Source: Halomarinibacterium sp034670265
GTDB lineage: Bacteria > Bacteroidota > Bacteroidia > Flavobacteriales > Flavobacteriaceae
Assembly: GCA_034670265.1 (NCBI GenBank)
Contig: JAXMNU010000001.1
Span: 62,001 to 126,000 of the forward strand
Direction: 5' to 3'
DNA length: 64,000 nt
The notes below the pieces were generated by a model that made no database searches, was not told the DNA's origin, and was given only the letters and a program-made list of their open reading frames with translations. This document shows, piece by piece, positions 1 through 8,404 of this stretch. The number at the start of each line of letters is the position of its first letter. Position 1 is the stretch's first letter. The translations under genes were made by a program, and so were the position numbers.

Positions 1-123
1 ACAGAGAATTCTTCTGCAAATCTAATTCAAGCGCAGCGTGATGCTTTTGGAGCACATTCCTATAAAAGAATAGACAGACCAAAAGACCAATCATTTACAA
101 CTAATTGGAAAACGAATGGATAG
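1..123 (+). CDS. gnd: 6-phosphogluconate dehydrogenase, C-terminal end (partial)
   Basis: The window opens inside a gene whose last 40 codons are read in frame 1 and stop at 121-123. The peptide contains NLIQAQRDAFGAHSYKRIDR and then TTNWK, which matches the conserved C-terminus of decarboxylating 6-phosphogluconate dehydrogenase (pentose phosphate pathway, 6-phosphogluconate to ribulose-5-phosphate, NADP-dependent). The stop overlaps the start of the downstream gluconate permease gene by 8 bases. This suggests translational coupling and a gluconate-use operon. Only the end of the protein is visible, so the call rests on this one motif and on context. Confidence 0.88.
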   Translation, partial: TENSSANLIQAQRDAFGAHSYKRIDRPKDQSFTTNWKTNG

Positions 124-1456
124 CACACTACTCATTGCCATATTTGGTGGTATAGCCGTATTGCTTTTTTTAATTCTGAAGCTTCGAATTCAGGCTTTTA
201 TTTCATTATTGATTGCCAGTATTACAGTTGGTATTATAGCCGGAATGGAGCCTAACTATATCATCGATACCATTCAAACTGGAATGGGGAATACGCTTGG
301 TTTTGTGGCTGTTGTTGTGGGGTTAGGTGCTATGTTTGGCGCTATTTTAGAACATTCTGGTGGCGCAGAAGCCGTTGCATCATTCTTATTGAGTAAAACG
401 AAAAACAAAGGTGCCACTTGGGCATTAATGCTTACAGGCTTTTTTATAGCCATTCCAGTGTTTTTTGATGTTGCTTTTATCATTTTAGTTCCACTGATTT
501 ATTCACTGCAACGGAAATCTAAAAAATCATTGTTATTATATGGAATTCCCTTATTAGCTGGATTAGCCATTACCCACGCTTTTATTCCACCTACCCCTGG
601 CCCAGTAGCCGTTGCAGATATTTTGAAAGCTGATTTAGGGTGGGTCATTTTATTTGGATTTATTGTTGGAATTCCAACAGCCATTGTAAGTGGTCCGTTA
701 TTCGCAAAATATATTTCGAAAAGAATTTTCATCGAAGCACCTCCAGAAATAGCTGAAGGAAATCAAGAAGGAAAAGAACTTCCATCAGTAAGCGTAATTT
801 TAAGCATTATAGGACTTCCCATTGTTTTAATTGTGGCCAATACACTTTTAGGGAGTCCACTTGCAGAGGGCTGGTTTTCAGAGTCTTTTGTTGAATGGAT
901 GAAAATGATTGGACACCCTTTTACGGCTCTTATTCTTGCAAACTTGTTGGCGTGGTATATTTTAGGAATCCGGAAAAAGGTCGCCAAGGAAACCTTATTA
1001 AAAATTACCACAAAATCCATGGCACCCGCTGGAATTATTATCCTCTTGACAGGTGCTGGGGGTGTTTTTAAGCAAATGCTAATAAACACTGGTAGTGGCG
1101 ATATGCTTGCCAATTATTTTGCTGAAATGGGTTTAAGCACTTTAGTCTTCGCATTTATTGTTGCGGCATTAGTTAGAATTTTACAAGGATCTGCTACTGT
1201 TGCCATGATTACCGCTGCTGGTGTTACTGCTCCCCTGCTACTTTCAACTACGGGAGAAATGGATAAAGCGCTCTTGGTTATTGCCATTGCAGCGGGCGCA
1301 TCCATATTATCTCACGTTAATGATAGTGGCTTCTGGTTGGTTAGCAAATACCTTGGACTTACTGAAAAGCAAACCTTTAGAAGTTGGACTATGATGACTA
1401 CTATCTTGTCAGTAACAGGATTTACTACTGTTTGGGTGTTGAGTTTATTTATCTAG
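116..1456 (+). CDS. gntP: GntP-family gluconate:H+ symporter
   Basis: A 446-residue integral membrane protein made almost entirely of hydrophobic segments, the usual length for GntP permeases. Family-like stretches include GLGAMFGAILEHSGGAE near residues 70-85, the proline-rich AFIPPTPGPVAVADIL near 155-170, and a C-terminal HVNDSGFWLVSKYLGL, which is strongly typical of GntP/GntT. It should import gluconate or a related sugar acid across the inner membrane with protons. The ATG overlaps the end of gnd by 8 bases, so import and the oxidative pentose phosphate step are probably co-transcribed. The 3' end overlaps the convergent rlmI gene by 12 bases. The exact substrate within the GntP family cannot be read from sequence. 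Confidence 0.93.
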   Translation: MDSTLLIAIFGGIAVLLFLILKLRIQAFISLLIASITVGIIAGMEPNYIIDTIQTGMGNTLGFVAVVVGLGAMFGAILEHSGGAEAVASFLLSKTKNKGATWALMLTGFFIAIPVFFDVAFIILVPLIYSLQRKSKKSLLLYGIPLLAGLAITHAFIPPTPGPVAVADILKADLGWVILFGFIVGIPTAIVSGPLFAKYISKRIFIEAPPEIAEGNQEGKELPSVSVILSIIGLPIVLIVANTLLGSPLAEGWFSESFVEWMKMIGHPFTALILANLLAWYILGIRKKVAKETLLKITTKSMAPAGIIILLTGAGGVFKQMLINTGSGDMLANYFAEMGLSTLVFAFIVAALVRILQGSATVAMITAAGVTAPLLLSTTGEMDKALLVIAIAAGASILSHVNDSGFWLVSKYLGLTEKQTFRSWTMMTTILSVTGFTTVWVLSLFI

Positions 1457-2665
1457 TTGATAATACCCGCATTTTAAATACGCTCCTTCTGGAAATGAAA
1501 TGGGATGATCGATATCATGAAAGGTTTTGTTCAATACCCTGAATTTTCTTCCAGATGCTCGTAGTGCTTTTTCATTAATGCTGAAAAACTCTTCTGAAGT
1601 GACTCTAGATGAACAGGAAGCCAATACTAGCAATCCTTTTGGTTTAGTGAGATTTAACCCTAGTTCTGCTAATTGAGCATATTTTTTTAAAGCCATAGGG
1701 ACTTCTTTGGCACTCTTTGCAAAGCTTGGCGGATCGATGACTACAACTTCAAATGTTTTACCTTCTGTAATTAAGTCTTGTAATATTTGGAAAGCGTCAC
1801 CAGCAAGGGTTTTGTGCCTTCCAGAAAAAGCGTTCAATTTTCCATTATCTAAAGCTAATTGCAAGGCCTGCTCACTTATATCAACACTTGTAACTTCTGA
1901 AGCACCATTCGTTAATGCATGAACTGAAAATCCACCAGCATATGCAAATACGTCAAGTACGGTTTTTCCTTTGGAGAGTTCGCCTACTCTTTTTCGGTTA
2001 TGGCGATGGTCCAAAAAATAGCCAGTTTTATGTCCTTTAATGACATTGGCTGAAAAATGTACGCCGTGCTCAATAAAACGAACGTTTTCATCTTTAAGCT
2101 CACCATAAATAAGTGATCCATCTTTTAGTTGAAGGGATTCTGTGTGCTTTTGAATATTTCTGCTTAGTCGAAGTACAGCACTTTCACATCTGGAAATTTT
2201 GATTAATTGAGTCAAAATATCTTCAAAGAAAGGTAACCAAATAACAGAATATAGTTTCACTACTAGCACATTTGCATATACATCGGCTATAAAACTTGGA
2301 AAGCCATCATTCTCTCCAAAGATGATCCTATAGCTATTGGTTTCGGTTTTCAACAAATCTTTCCTAAGGGAATACGCTTGTTGTATTTTTTCGGAAAAGA
2401 AGTTTTTGTCAATTTTCACTCCGCTTCCAAAGTGAATCATCTTAATCCGTATGGGTGAATGTGGGTCGTAAAGGCCAACTCCCATAGGCTTGTTTCCGTT
2501 ATGACTGAAAATTACAGCAATATCACCAGAGTTTCCTTCTTTATTCAGTTTTTGAATACTATCTGAAAATATCCAAGGATGATTTTTCCGAACACTGCGC
2601 TCCCCTGCCGAATTAAGCTTGACAGCAAGAATTTGTGGTGCTATTTTTGGAAGTTCGATGTTCAC
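1445..2665 (-). CDS. rlmI: Class I SAM-dependent rRNA methyltransferase, RlmI-like (PUA domain)
   Basis: A 406-residue protein with an N-terminal PUA-like RNA-binding region (about residues 10-90, including HPWIFSDSI) and a Rossmann methyltransferase core. The SAM-binding motif is VLDVFAYAGGFSVHAL near 235-250, VIDPPSFAKS lies near 310, and a cysteine sits in LASCSS near 350, as expected for a 5-methylcytosine enzyme. RlmI methylates C1962 of 23S rRNA in E. coli; the same target is inferred here. The start codon is GTG (2663-2665). A promoter-like TATATTTG lies only 4 bases upstream, so translation would be nearly leaderless or start slightly further in. The gene is convergent with gntP, overlapping by 12 bases. 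Confidence 0.88.
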   Translation of the reverse strand: MNIELPKIAPQILAVKLNSAGERSVRKNHPWIFSDSIQKLNKEGNSGDIAVIFSHNGNKPMGVGLYDPHSPIRIKMIHFGSGVKIDKNFFSEKIQQAYSLRKDLLKTETNSYRIIFGENDGFPSFIADVYANVLVVKLYSVIWLPFFEDILTQLIKISRCESAVLRLSRNIQKHTESLQLKDGSLIYGELKDENVRFIEHGVHFSANVIKGHKTGYFLDHRHNRKRVGELSKGKTVLDVFAYAGGFSVHALTNGASEVTSVDISEQALQLALDNGKLNAFSGRHKTLAGDAFQILQDLITEGKTFEVVVIDPPSFAKSAKEVPMALKKYAQLAELGLNLTKPKGLLVLASCSSRVTSEEFFSINEKALRASGRKFRVLNKTFHDIDHPISFPEGAYLKCGYYQLDK

Positions 2666-2669
2666 GTTT

Positions 2670-2699
2670 CAAATATAGATGAAAAAAAAGCCGAAACAA
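2670..2699 (-). promoter_or_regulatory. Putative promoter of rlmI
   Basis: On the minus strand TATATTTG (2677-2670) matches the Bacteroidota -7 element TAnnTTTG. A TTG at 2699-2697 lies 19 nt upstream in the -33 position. The -33 part falls inside the terminator hairpin of the preceding OmpA-like gene, so termination and re-initiation would be packed into about 45 bases. Predicted by motif only. Confidence 0.5.
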
Positions 2700-2713
2700 T
2701 TGTTTCGGCTTTT
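2682..2713 (-). terminator. Rho-independent terminator after the OmpA-like gene
   Basis: Positions 2686-2713 form a perfect 28-base palindrome (arms AAAAGCCGAAACAA and TTGTTTCGGCTTTT). A-rich sequence on the left becomes a U-tract on the minus-strand transcript. It begins 19 bases past the stop of the OmpA-like lipoprotein gene and ends before rlmI. Confidence 0.85.
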
Positions 2714-2731
2714 CTTCAGTGTTATAAAATA

Positions 2732-3445
2732 TTAGTTTCCGTCTGCTTCTTTTTGAGCGTCCTCTTTCATTTTTTCATTAGGCACAATAACAATATTCAC
2801 TCTACGGTTTTGCGCACGACCTTCGGCTGTGTCATTTGTTGCAATTGGACTAGTTTCTCCAAACCAATTGGTTGTAAAACGTCCAGCACTCAACCCTTTT
2901 ACTCCAGTGAAGTAATTTGTTACTGATTGCGCACGGTTTTTTGAAAGTGTCATATTGTATTCATCTGCTCCAACGCTGTCGGTATGTCCTACCACTAGAA
3001 CATTAGTGTCTGGATATTCTACTAAAATTGAGGATAGCTTATCTAAATTTGTTTTAGAAGCAGCATTGATATCATATTTGTTTGTATCAAAGTACACGCC
3101 GTTATTTTCTCCATCGAAAGTGATTACAATACCATCATCTACACGTTCAACTTCTGCGCCAGGTATTTCAGTTTCAATTTTCTTGGCTTGGTTGTCCATT
3201 TGCTTTCCAATAATAGCACCAGCAGCACCACCAACAACACCACCTATAACGGCTCCCATAGCTCCATTACCACCTTTACCAGCATTGTTTCCAATAACAG
3301 CACCTAAAATGGCACCACCCGCAGCGCCTATAACAGCTCCTTTTTGGGTATTATTGGCATTCTTAGTGGCTTCACAATTTGTAAAGGCAATCGAAATGGT
3401 TAATGCCAAAAGTGTAATTCCTATTTGTTTCATTATTGCTTTCAT
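2732..3445 (-). CDS. OmpA-family lipoprotein with glycine-zipper segment
   Basis: The chosen start gives MKAIMKQIGITLL, a lipoprotein signal peptide ending in a lipobox (AFTNC). An upstream in-frame start at 3472 would add nine hydrophilic residues (MINKNKKYN) ahead of it. After the lipobox comes a long Gly/Ala-rich glycine-zipper stretch (GAVIGAAGGAILGAVIGNN and repeats, about residues 35-85 here), which can insert into membranes. An OmpA C-terminal peptidoglycan-binding domain follows, with VVGHTDSVGADEYNMTLS and RRVNI near the end. The protein probably sits in the outer membrane and tethers it to peptidoglycan. It follows a lipocalin-like lipoprotein gene by about 20 bases, so the two are likely co-transcribed. 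A strong terminator follows. Confidence 0.9.
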   Translation of the reverse strand: MKAIMKQIGITLLALTISIAFTNCEATKNANNTQKGAVIGAAGGAILGAVIGNNAGKGGNGAMGAVIGGVVGGAAGAIIGKQMDNQAKKIETEIPGAEVERVDDGIVITFDGENNGVYFDTNKYDINAASKTNLDKLSSILVEYPDTNVLVVGHTDSVGADEYNMTLSKNRAQSVTNYFTGVKGLSAGRFTTNWFGETSPIATNDTAEGRAQNRRVNIVIVPNEKMKEDAQKEADGN

Positions 3446-3464
3446 ATTATATTTTTTATTTTTA

Positions 3465-3944
3465 TTAATCACTTATTTTAGAAAATTTCATTGTAATAGT
3501 GAAGGGTTTTCCATCTAAGGAAACGGTTTGTTCCCATTTCATACTATTTTCGTTTAATTGTGCTAGACGAAGTCTAAAACCAACATTGTCTTCCGATTTA
3601 TTTTTTTCATTGGTGGGTTTTAATAGAAAATCATAAAGCCCTGTTTCTGGGTTCATTTCCTGAATATCAAATATGAAATTTCTATCCCCACTAGGGCAGT
3701 TTGAATTATCAATGGTATAAATACCCGTGTTATTATTAGGAATAAAACGCCAAGAACTTCCTGTAAAACACTCTCTTGAGGTATCGTTTAATAATTTAAC
3801 CGTAAAAGTTCCTTTTTCACTGTAGGAAATATCGTCAAGCGACCAATATCCTTTTACTACTTTCCTTGATTCCTTTACTGTTTTTGGAGTGCCACAGGCA
3901 AAAACCAAAACAGCCAATAGTGCTAAAAATGGTATTTTTTTCAT
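3465..3944 (-). CDS. Lipocalin-like lipoprotein
   Basis: A 159-residue protein with a short lipoprotein signal peptide (MKKIPFLALLAVLVFACG; lipid-modified Cys at residue 17). The mature part has the beta-rich pattern of small lipocalin-like proteins: GYWSLDDISYSEKGTF near the start, a cysteine pair (RECFTGSSW and NSNCPSG) that could form a disulfide, and a closing KWEQTVSLDGKPFTITMKF strand pair. Its role is unknown; binding a small hydrophobic ligand is only an analogy. It is the first gene of a two-gene unit with the OmpA-like lipoprotein. The upstream gap 3945-4128 (184 bp) must hold its promoter, but I see no clean TAnnTTTG there. Confidence 0.75.
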   Translation of the reverse strand: MKKIPFLALLAVLVFACGTPKTVKESRKVVKGYWSLDDISYSEKGTFTVKLLNDTSRECFTGSSWRFIPNNNTGIYTIDNSNCPSGDRNFIFDIQEMNPETGLYDFLLKPTNEKNKSEDNVGFRLRLAQLNENSMKWEQTVSLDGKPFTITMKFSKISD

Positions 3945-4128
3945 AATTAAGAGGTTGATGTTAGAAAAATTCTGTTCTGTTAATAGTTAAATTAAAGATA
4001 CAAAATTTAATCGGTTAGTATTTAGTTAAATAAGATTGCTTTATTTAAATATAATGTAGTCAAATTTACATCAGAATAACAGTGATGGTAGTTTTTTGTA
4101 GCAAGTTTAACTATATATGTTAAAGAAT

Positions 4129-6132
4129 TCAATAATCTAATAACTCTTTCAGAACAATCTTAAACCTGTCTTTGGGTAAGTATTGGTTTTCCAAATTGGA
4201 AGCAAATGGAATAGGCGTTTCAAGACTCGCTACACGTCTTACAGGCGCATCTAATTGTTCGAAACAACTTTCAGTTATCAATGCTGAAATATCTGAAGCA
4301 ATTCCACCAAACATAGAATCTTCCTGAAGGATAATAGCCTTTCCTGTTTTCTTAACCGAAGAAAGAATAGCTTCAATATCTAACGGAATAAGTGTTCTAA
4401 GATCAATTAAATCTGCTGAAACTTCAACTTCAGACAAGGTTTCTAAAGCCCAGTGTACTCCTGCGCCGTATGTAATAATTGTAATATCATTTCCTTCTTT
4501 CAATAGCGCTGCTTTTCCCAACGGAATTGTATAGTATTCTGTTGGAACTTCTTGTCTAATACTACGGTATAATGCTTTATGCTCAAAGAACATCACTGGA
4601 TTTGGATCTTCTATAGAAGTTGCCAATAATCCCTTGGCATCTGCTGGAAAAGCGGGATAAACAACTTTTAATCCTGGTGTATGGGTAAACCAAGCTTCGT
4701 TTGTTTGGCTGTGAAAAGGTCCAGCCCCTACACCAGCTCCACAAGGCATCCGTACAACCACATCGGCATTTTGAGCCCAGCGATAATGGGACTTAGCTAA
4801 ATAATTTATAATCGGGTTAAACCCAGAGGTTACAAAATCGGCAAACTGCATTTCAACAACGCTTTTAAATCCGTTGATGGATAAACCCATAGCTGCCGAA
4901 ACAATGGCAGACTCACAAATAGGGGTATTACGCACTCTATCTTTTCCAAAGGCATCAACAAAACCATCTGTAATTTTAAAAACACCCCCATATTCGGCAA
5001 TATCTTGCCCCATAATGACAAGGTTTTCGTGACGCTCCATAGACTGTTTTAAGCCTTCTGAAACGGCATCAACAAATCGGAGTTCTTTAGTTTGTGCATT
5101 TTCTTTAACTCCTTGATAATTAAATTCTTGAAATACATCATGTAACTCTTCACTTTCAGATGAACTAATTTTTTCTTCAGCGAATGCGATATCTAAATTC
5201 TCATTTATTTCGTGAATAATTTCTTCCTTCATTCTAACTTCATGTTCTTCGCTTAAAATGTTTTCATTTCTTAAAAACTCAGTGTAATTTTCTAATGGGT
5301 CTTTTGCCGCCCACGCATCCATAAGATCTTGCGGAACATACTTAGTACCACTTGCTTCTTCATGACCTCGCATTCTGAAGGTTTTAAACTCCACAAAAAC
5401 AGGTCGAGGATTTTCTCGCATGCTTTCAGTGATGCTTTTTAAGCTACTGTATACTTCAAGGATATTATTTCCATCGAGGATATGAGACTCCATTCCGTAG
5501 CCTTTGGCACGATCGGCAAGATGCTCACATTTATATTGTTCACTTGTGGGTGTAGATAAGCCATAACCGTTATTCTCGATACAAAAAAGTACTGGTAAAT
5601 CCCATACAGAAGCTACATTTAGTGCCTCGTGGATATCCCCTTCACTAGTACCCCCTTCTCCTGTAAACACCGCACAGATTTGATTATTCTTCTTTAATAA
5701 ATTTCCAAGAGCAATACCATCTGCTACACCAAATTGCGGTCCTAAATGGGATATCATCCCTACAATTTTGTATTCTTGAGTGCCAAAGTGAAAACTACGA
5801 TCACGCCCTTTTGTAAACCCATTGGCTTTTCCCTGCCATTGCGAGAACAAACGATGTAAAGGGATATCTCTCCCTGTAAATACCGCTAAGTTTCTATGCA
5901 TGGGAAGAATGTATTCTTCTTTATCTAAAACAGCAGTAACTCCAACTGAAATCGCTTCTTGCCCAATACCACTAAACCATTTTGAAATTTTACCTTGACG
6001 CAAAAGAATGAGCATTTTTTCCTCAATCATTCGAGGTTTTAGCATTTGTTTGTATAGGTGCAGAAGTGTTGCGTCTTCTATTTCTTCTCTATTATATTGA
6101 AAATGATGACTCGAAATTGTATTGGGATTCAT
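4129..6132 (-). CDS. 2-oxoacid dehydrogenase E1 component, fused alpha and beta subunits
   Basis: One polypeptide of about 667 residues carries both halves of a thiamine-diphosphate 2-oxoacid dehydrogenase E1. The alpha half (about 1-330) has GQEAISVGV and the ThDP/Mg motif GEGGTSEGD with IENNGYG downstream. The beta half (about 345-667) has GQDIAEYGGVFK and CESAIVSAAMGLSINGFKSV. Such fusions are common in Bacteroidota and usually feed the branched-chain 2-oxoacid dehydrogenase complex, but E2 and E3 are not in the window, so the substrate is inferred. The start is set at 6132 (MNPNTISS): a consensus promoter at 6151-6180 overlaps the alternative upstream start at 6153. It is divergent from the dioxygenase gene. 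Confidence 0.92.
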   Translation of the reverse strand: MNPNTISSHHFQYNREEIEDATLLHLYKQMLKPRMIEEKMLILLRQGKISKWFSGIGQEAISVGVTAVLDKEEYILPMHRNLAVFTGRDIPLHRLFSQWQGKANGFTKGRDRSFHFGTQEYKIVGMISHLGPQFGVADGIALGNLLKKNNQICAVFTGEGGTSEGDIHEALNVASVWDLPVLFCIENNGYGLSTPTSEQYKCEHLADRAKGYGMESHILDGNNILEVYSSLKSITESMRENPRPVFVEFKTFRMRGHEEASGTKYVPQDLMDAWAAKDPLENYTEFLRNENILSEEHEVRMKEEIIHEINENLDIAFAEEKISSSESEELHDVFQEFNYQGVKENAQTKELRFVDAVSEGLKQSMERHENLVIMGQDIAEYGGVFKITDGFVDAFGKDRVRNTPICESAIVSAAMGLSINGFKSVVEMQFADFVTSGFNPIINYLAKSHYRWAQNADVVVRMPCGAGVGAGPFHSQTNEAWFTHTPGLKVVYPAFPADAKGLLATSIEDPNPVMFFEHKALYRSIRQEVPTEYYTIPLGKAALLKEGNDITIITYGAGVHWALETLSEVEVSADLIDLRTLIPLDIEAILSSVKKTGKAIILQEDSMFGGIASDISALITESCFEQLDAPVRRVASLETPIPFASNLENQYLPKDRFKIVLKELLDY

Positions 6133-6150
6133 AAGGGTATTTTGATAAAT

Positions 6151-6180
6151 CAAAAGTAGAAAAATTATTATGCTTACAAA
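6151..6180 (-). promoter_or_regulatory. Bacteroidota-type promoter of the E1 alpha/beta gene
   Basis: On the minus strand TTTG (6180-6177), an 18-nt spacer and TACTTTTG (6158-6151) match the TTTG / TAnnTTTG consensus exactly. Transcription would start roughly 10 nt before the ATG at 6132. This is the cleanest promoter in the window and excludes the longer reading frame start at 6153. Confidence 0.75.
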
Positions 6181-6201
6181 TCGGTTTTCCCTTTTTTTTC
6201 C

Positions 6202-6233
6202 TTCGGAAATGCTATCAATATTTGGTATATTTG
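6202..6233 (+). promoter_or_regulatory. Putative promoter of the dioxygenase operon
   Basis: TATATTTG at 6226-6233 matches the -7 consensus. The -33 position holds TTCG (6202-6205) with a 20-nt spacer, one mismatch from TTTG. It lies 21 nt before the ATG at 6255 and shows that the longer frame starting at 6222 is not the real start. It is back to back with the E1 promoter. Confidence 0.55.
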
Positions 6234-6254
6234 CATATTGAAAAATTATGTAAA

Positions 6255-7205
6255 ATGAACAATATTCCTAGTGTAGATTTAGCCGACTTTCTTTCGGAAG
6301 ACCCAAAAAGAAAGGATAAGTTCGTTCAAGAAATTGGAAAAGCTTATGAAGAAATTGGTTTCGTTTCTTTGAAGAATCATTTTTTAAGCGACAAACTAGT
6401 TGAAGAACTATATAAAGAGGTAAAAGCTTTTTTTGCACTTCCCGAAACTACAAAACGCAATTATGAAATAGAAGGTCTCGGAGGACAACGTGGCTATGTT
6501 TCGTTTGGAAAAGAACACGCTAAGGGTAAAAAAGAAGGCGATTTAAAAGAGTTTTGGCATTTTGGTCAAGAGCCTAGTGAGGATGCTAACTTACCGGATA
6601 CCTATCCAGATAATGTTCAAGTAAAAGAGCTTCCCAATTTTAATAAAACGGGAATGGAAGCGTACAGAAAACTTGAGAAAACAGGAATTTATGTCCTTCG
6701 TGCATTGGCACTATATATTGGTTTAGATGAGTTCTATTTCGACCATTGGGCAACCAATGGCAACAGTATTTTGCGTCCTATCCACTACCCTCCCATTACC
6801 GAAGAACCCAAAGGAGCTGTACGCGCAGGAGCACATGGCGATATTAATCTAATCACCCTTTTAATGGGTGCTTCAACCGGTGGATTACAAGTACTGCGTA
6901 ATGATGGTGTTTGGATTGATGCTATTCCAGAGGAGGATGAATTGGTGATTAACGTTGGTGATATGTTAGAAAGACATACTAATAATAAGTTACGCTCTAC
7001 TATTCACCGGGTAGTTAATCCGCCTAAAGAACAATGGGGAACGCCACGATATTCTATTCCGTTTTTTATGCATCCGCGTAGCGATATGAAACTGAATTGC
7101 CTTGAAGAGTGCATAGATGAAAACCATCCCAAAGCGTTTGAAGACATAACTGCTGGTGAGTTTTTACACCAGCGTTTGGTTGAAATTGGACTGATTAAAA
7201 AATAA
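6255..7205 (+). CDS. Isopenicillin N synthase-like 2-oxoglutarate/Fe(II) dioxygenase
   Basis: A 316-residue soluble protein of the IPNS-like oxygenase family. The N-terminal DIOX_N-like part has IPSVDLADFLSED and EEIGFVSLKNH. The Fe(II) ligands are His and Asp in GAHGDINLITLL (about residue 195) and His in STIHRVVNPP (about 250). The 2-oxoacid-binding Arg and Ser are in RYSIPFFMHP (about 265). It should hydroxylate or otherwise oxidise a small molecule, but the substrate cannot be told. It is the first gene of an apparent four-gene unit with a SUI1 factor, a nucleoside phosphorylase and a substrate-binding-like protein. The start is fixed by the TATATTTG element at 6226-6233. Confidence 0.87.
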   Translation: MNNIPSVDLADFLSEDPKRKDKFVQEIGKAYEEIGFVSLKNHFLSDKLVEELYKEVKAFFALPETTKRNYEIEGLGGQRGYVSFGKEHAKGKKEGDLKEFWHFGQEPSEDANLPDTYPDNVQVKELPNFNKTGMEAYRKLEKTGIYVLRALALYIGLDEFYFDHWATNGNSILRPIHYPPITEEPKGAVRAGAHGDINLITLLMGASTGGLQVLRNDGVWIDAIPEEDELVINVGDMLERHTNNKLRSTIHRVVNPPKEQWGTPRYSIPFFMHPRSDMKLNCLEECIDENHPKAFEDITAGEFLHQRLVEIGLIKK

Positions 7206-7208
7206 GCA

Positions 7209-7535
7209 TTGGATTTACAAGATCAACTTAAAAACCTTTTTCCTGAGCACGTTCCTTCCGAAGAACCCACCAAAGAAGAGCCTTCTGCAGTTTGGCTTCA
7301 AGATGAACCGCTCATTTGTAAATACGAAAAACGCAAAGGAAAACCCATTACTATTATTGAAGGTTATAATGGAGCCGATAATGACTTTAAGCAATTGGCC
7401 AAAGAAATTAAGCAATTATTGAGTGTTGGAGGAAGTTTTAAAAACGAGCAAATTATCATTCAGGGGGACTACCGTGACAGAATTATGAAATTTCTTCAAG
7501 AAAAGGGATTTAAAACCAAACGTGTGGGCGGATGA
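7209..7535 (+). CDS. SUI1/eIF1-family translation factor (YciH-like)
   Basis: A 108-residue protein starting at TTG. The start is placed 3 bases after the dioxygenase stop, giving MDLQDQLKNLFPEH, which I recall as the usual N-terminus in flavobacterial homologues. The second half is a SUI1 domain: GKPITIIEGYNGADNDFKQLAKEIKQLL, then GSFKNEQIIIQGDYRDRIMKFLQEKGF, as in bacterial YciH and eukaryotic eIF1. It probably binds the 30S subunit and influences start-site fidelity, though the bacterial role is poorly defined. The stop overlaps the next ATG by 4 bases (ATGA), indicating translational coupling to the phosphorylase. Confidence 0.88.
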   Translation: MDLQDQLKNLFPEHVPSEEPTKEEPSAVWLQDEPLICKYEKRKGKPITIIEGYNGADNDFKQLAKEIKQLLSVGGSFKNEQIIIQGDYRDRIMKFLQEKGFKTKRVGG

Positions 7536-8404
7536 AAATTGCATCTTCAGAACTAATTTTAAACCCTGATGGAAGTATCTATCATCTTCAGTTAAAACCA
7601 GGTGATATTGCAGATACTATTATCACAGTGGGTGATCAAGATCGTGTGGAACAAGTTTCCAAGCATTTTGACTCCATTGAAGTAGAGGCGCAACATCGCG
7701 AGTTTAAAACTCACACTGGGACATATAAAGGAAAACGAATTACGGTTATTTCAACGGGTATTGGTCCCGATAATATTGATATTGTCTTCAATGAATTGGA
7801 TGCTCTTGTCAATATAGATTTTAATAGCAGAACTGTTAAATCTGAAAGAACGGTCTTAAACATCATACGAGTCGGAACCTCTGGCGGGTTGCAACCAGAA
7901 GTAGCATTAGATAGTTTTATTGCCAGTGGATTGGGTATTGGTTTTGATAATTTGCTGCATTTTTATGGAAATACCGAATCTGTTTTTCAGCAAGATTTTT
8001 CCGAAGCATTTATACAGCATACCCAATGGAATCCTAATAACTCAAAACCCTATGCTATTGCAGCAGATTCAGAGTTGCTTTCTCTTTTTGTTTCTGAAAA
8101 AGTGATGGAAGGTATCACTACAACCAACGTTGGTTTTTATGGTCCGCAAGGTCGAATATTACGATTACCTCTTCAGGATAAAGATTTAAATGAAAAGATT
8201 GCGAGTTTCAGTTATCATGAAAAAAAAATTACCAATCTAGAAATGGAAACAGCTGCTATCTACGGAATGGCAAAATTATTAGGACATAAAGCAGTTTCAT
8301 TAAACGCTATTCTTGCTAATCGTGCCTTGGGAACCTTTAGCGAAAAACCTGTTGAAACCATTGAAAAGCTTATTGTATATACCCTCGAAACCCTCACTAA
8401 ATGA
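7532..8404 (+). CDS. Nucleoside phosphorylase (PNP/UDP family)
   Basis: A 290-residue cytosolic enzyme of the PNP/UDP phosphorylase family. Visible family features are the phosphate-binding start IITVGDQDRVEQVSKHF, STGIGPDNIDIVFNELDAL near 75-95, RVGTSGGLQP near 115, and NLEMETAAIYGMAKLLGHKA near 235-255 (the ribose-binding Met-Glu pair). It should cleave a nucleoside, most likely uridine, with phosphate to the base and ribose-1-phosphate. Both ends overlap neighbours by 4 bases, so it lies in the middle of a coupled operon. Uridine specificity is an inference; purine or methylthioadenosine cannot be excluded. Confidence 0.85.
   Translation: MKIASSELILNPDGSIYHLQLKPGDIADTIITVGDQDRVEQVSKHFDSIEVEAQHREFKTHTGTYKGKRITVISTGIGPDNIDIVFNELDALVNIDFNSRTVKSERTVLNIIRVGTSGGLQPEVALDSFIASGLGIGFDNLLHFYGNTESVFQQDFSEAFIQHTQWNPNNSKPYAIAADSELLSLFVSEKVMEGITTTNVGFYGPQGRILRLPLQDKDLNEKIASFSYHEKKITNLEMETAAIYGMAKLLGHKAVSLNAILANRALGTFSEKPVETIEKLIVYTLETLTK

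Noticed and set aside
3945..4128. Possible small RNA or gene between the lipocalin and E1 genes
   Set aside because: No hairpin with U-tract, no start plus meaningful frame; it is probably promoter and leader DNA.
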